Below are positions 63,735 to 64,000 of a stretch of DNA of 64,000 nt, piece by piece. Both the position numbers and the translations under genes were made by a program. Numbering within the stretch: position 1 is the first letter of the stretch; every line of letters starts with the position of its first letter. The notes beneath the pieces were generated by a model. That model was not told where the DNA came from, did no database searches, and worked only from the letters and a program-made list of their open reading frames with translations. Origin of the DNA: Pseudokordiimonas caeni (lineage in GTDB: Bacteria > Pseudomonadota > Alphaproteobacteria > Sphingomonadales > Kordiimonadaceae); NCBI RefSeq assembly GCF_026719705.1, contig NZ_JAPPRR010000001.1:721255-785254 (forward strand), written 5' to 3'.

Positions 63735-64000
63735 ATGCCTGATACCGCCAAGACCGATTTCAATGTAACCACCGGCCCCATCGAGGGCTCGCGCAAGATC
63801 TATGTGAAAAGCCTGAGGGACGAGAGCGTCCGCGTCGGCATGCGCGAAATCGCGCTGCACCCGTCGGCGAACGAGGAACCCGTCACGGTTTACGATACCT
63901 CGGGCCCCTACACGGACGAGACCGCGAAGATCGATATCTATGAAGGCCTGCCTGCCTTCCGCCGTGACTGGATCATGGCGCGCGGTGACGTGGAGGAATA
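63735..64000 (+). CDS. thiC: Phosphomethylpyrimidine synthase ThiC (3' end outside window)
   Basis: The first 88 residues of the radical SAM enzyme that turns aminoimidazole ribotide into HMP phosphate, the thiamin pyrimidine. The stretch [20 protein letters not shown] and [20 protein letters not shown] is the ThiC N-terminal domain. The TPP riboswitch just upstream confirms it. The radical SAM domain and the CxxCxxxxC motif lie beyond the window. Confidence 0.96.
   Translation, partial: MPDTAKTDFNVTTGPIEGSRKIYVKSLRDESVRVGMREIALHPSANEEPVTVYDTSGPYTDETAKIDIYEGLPAFRRDWIMARGDVEE

Overview
The window is a 64 kb piece of a GC-rich alphaproteobacterial chromosome, mostly conserved housekeeping genes. 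The evidence is gene order: pleD-rpmG, pyrB-pyrC'-plsY-dprA-topA-rnr, gatCAB, dapA-smpB, folK-rpoZ-rsh-pyrE-pdxJ-rnc-era-recO-parC and bpt are alphaproteobacterial neighbourhoods. I cannot fix the genus from sequence alone; a marine, Kordiimonas-like or Sneathiella-like bacterium is a guess. I saw no tRNA, rRNA, CRISPR array, insertion sequence or prophage.

Layout. 1-1.8 kb: the 3' end of pleD, rpmG, and an Hpt protein fused to a degenerate receiver. 1.9-13.2 kb, minus strand: rnr, topA, dprA, plsY, a probably non-catalytic dihydroorotase (pyrC') coupled to pyrB, ruvX, a DUF3089 hydrolase and an acetyltransferase. 13.3-18.4 kb: a DUF4153 membrane protein and gatCAB, which makes the transamidosome. 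18.5-32.3 kb: an envelope and signalling region with three glycine-zipper proteins (one extremely His/Tyr/Arg/Gln-rich), a histidine kinase, a Sel1 protein, two large exported metallopeptidases, a PAS-GGDEF cyclase, and three neighbouring exported four-EF-hand proteins. 32.4-39.9 kb: dapA, smpB, a cNMP-FHA protein, TerC, an M13 peptidase, two tiny entericidin-like lipoproteins, a family 5 uracil-DNA glycosylase and a NYN nuclease. 40-50 kb: a long plus-strand housekeeping run from folK to parC. 50-55.2 kb, minus strand: a metabolic group with a phytanoyl-CoA dioxygenase-like enzyme, two tandem VOC proteins and a complete TRAP transporter. 55.3-64 kb: bpt, an orphan motB, a penicillin acylase homologue, a small RibD/DHFR-like plus TetR cassette with a perfect operator-like palindrome, a short motility-like protein, a beta-hydroxyacid dehydrogenase, rpsD, an acetyltransferase, and the TPP riboswitch with the start of thiC.

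Most genes are tightly packed, with many ATGA overlaps, and many transcription units end in clear GC hairpins followed by T runs. Two copies of a family of palindromic intergenic repeat lie at convergent gene junctions. The least explained items are the Hpt/pseudo-receiver, the EF-hand trio, the glycine-zipper cluster, the entericidin pair, the RibD-like/TetR operator, and several structured intergenic regions (22.3-22.5, 32.34-32.39 and 34.6-35.0 kb).
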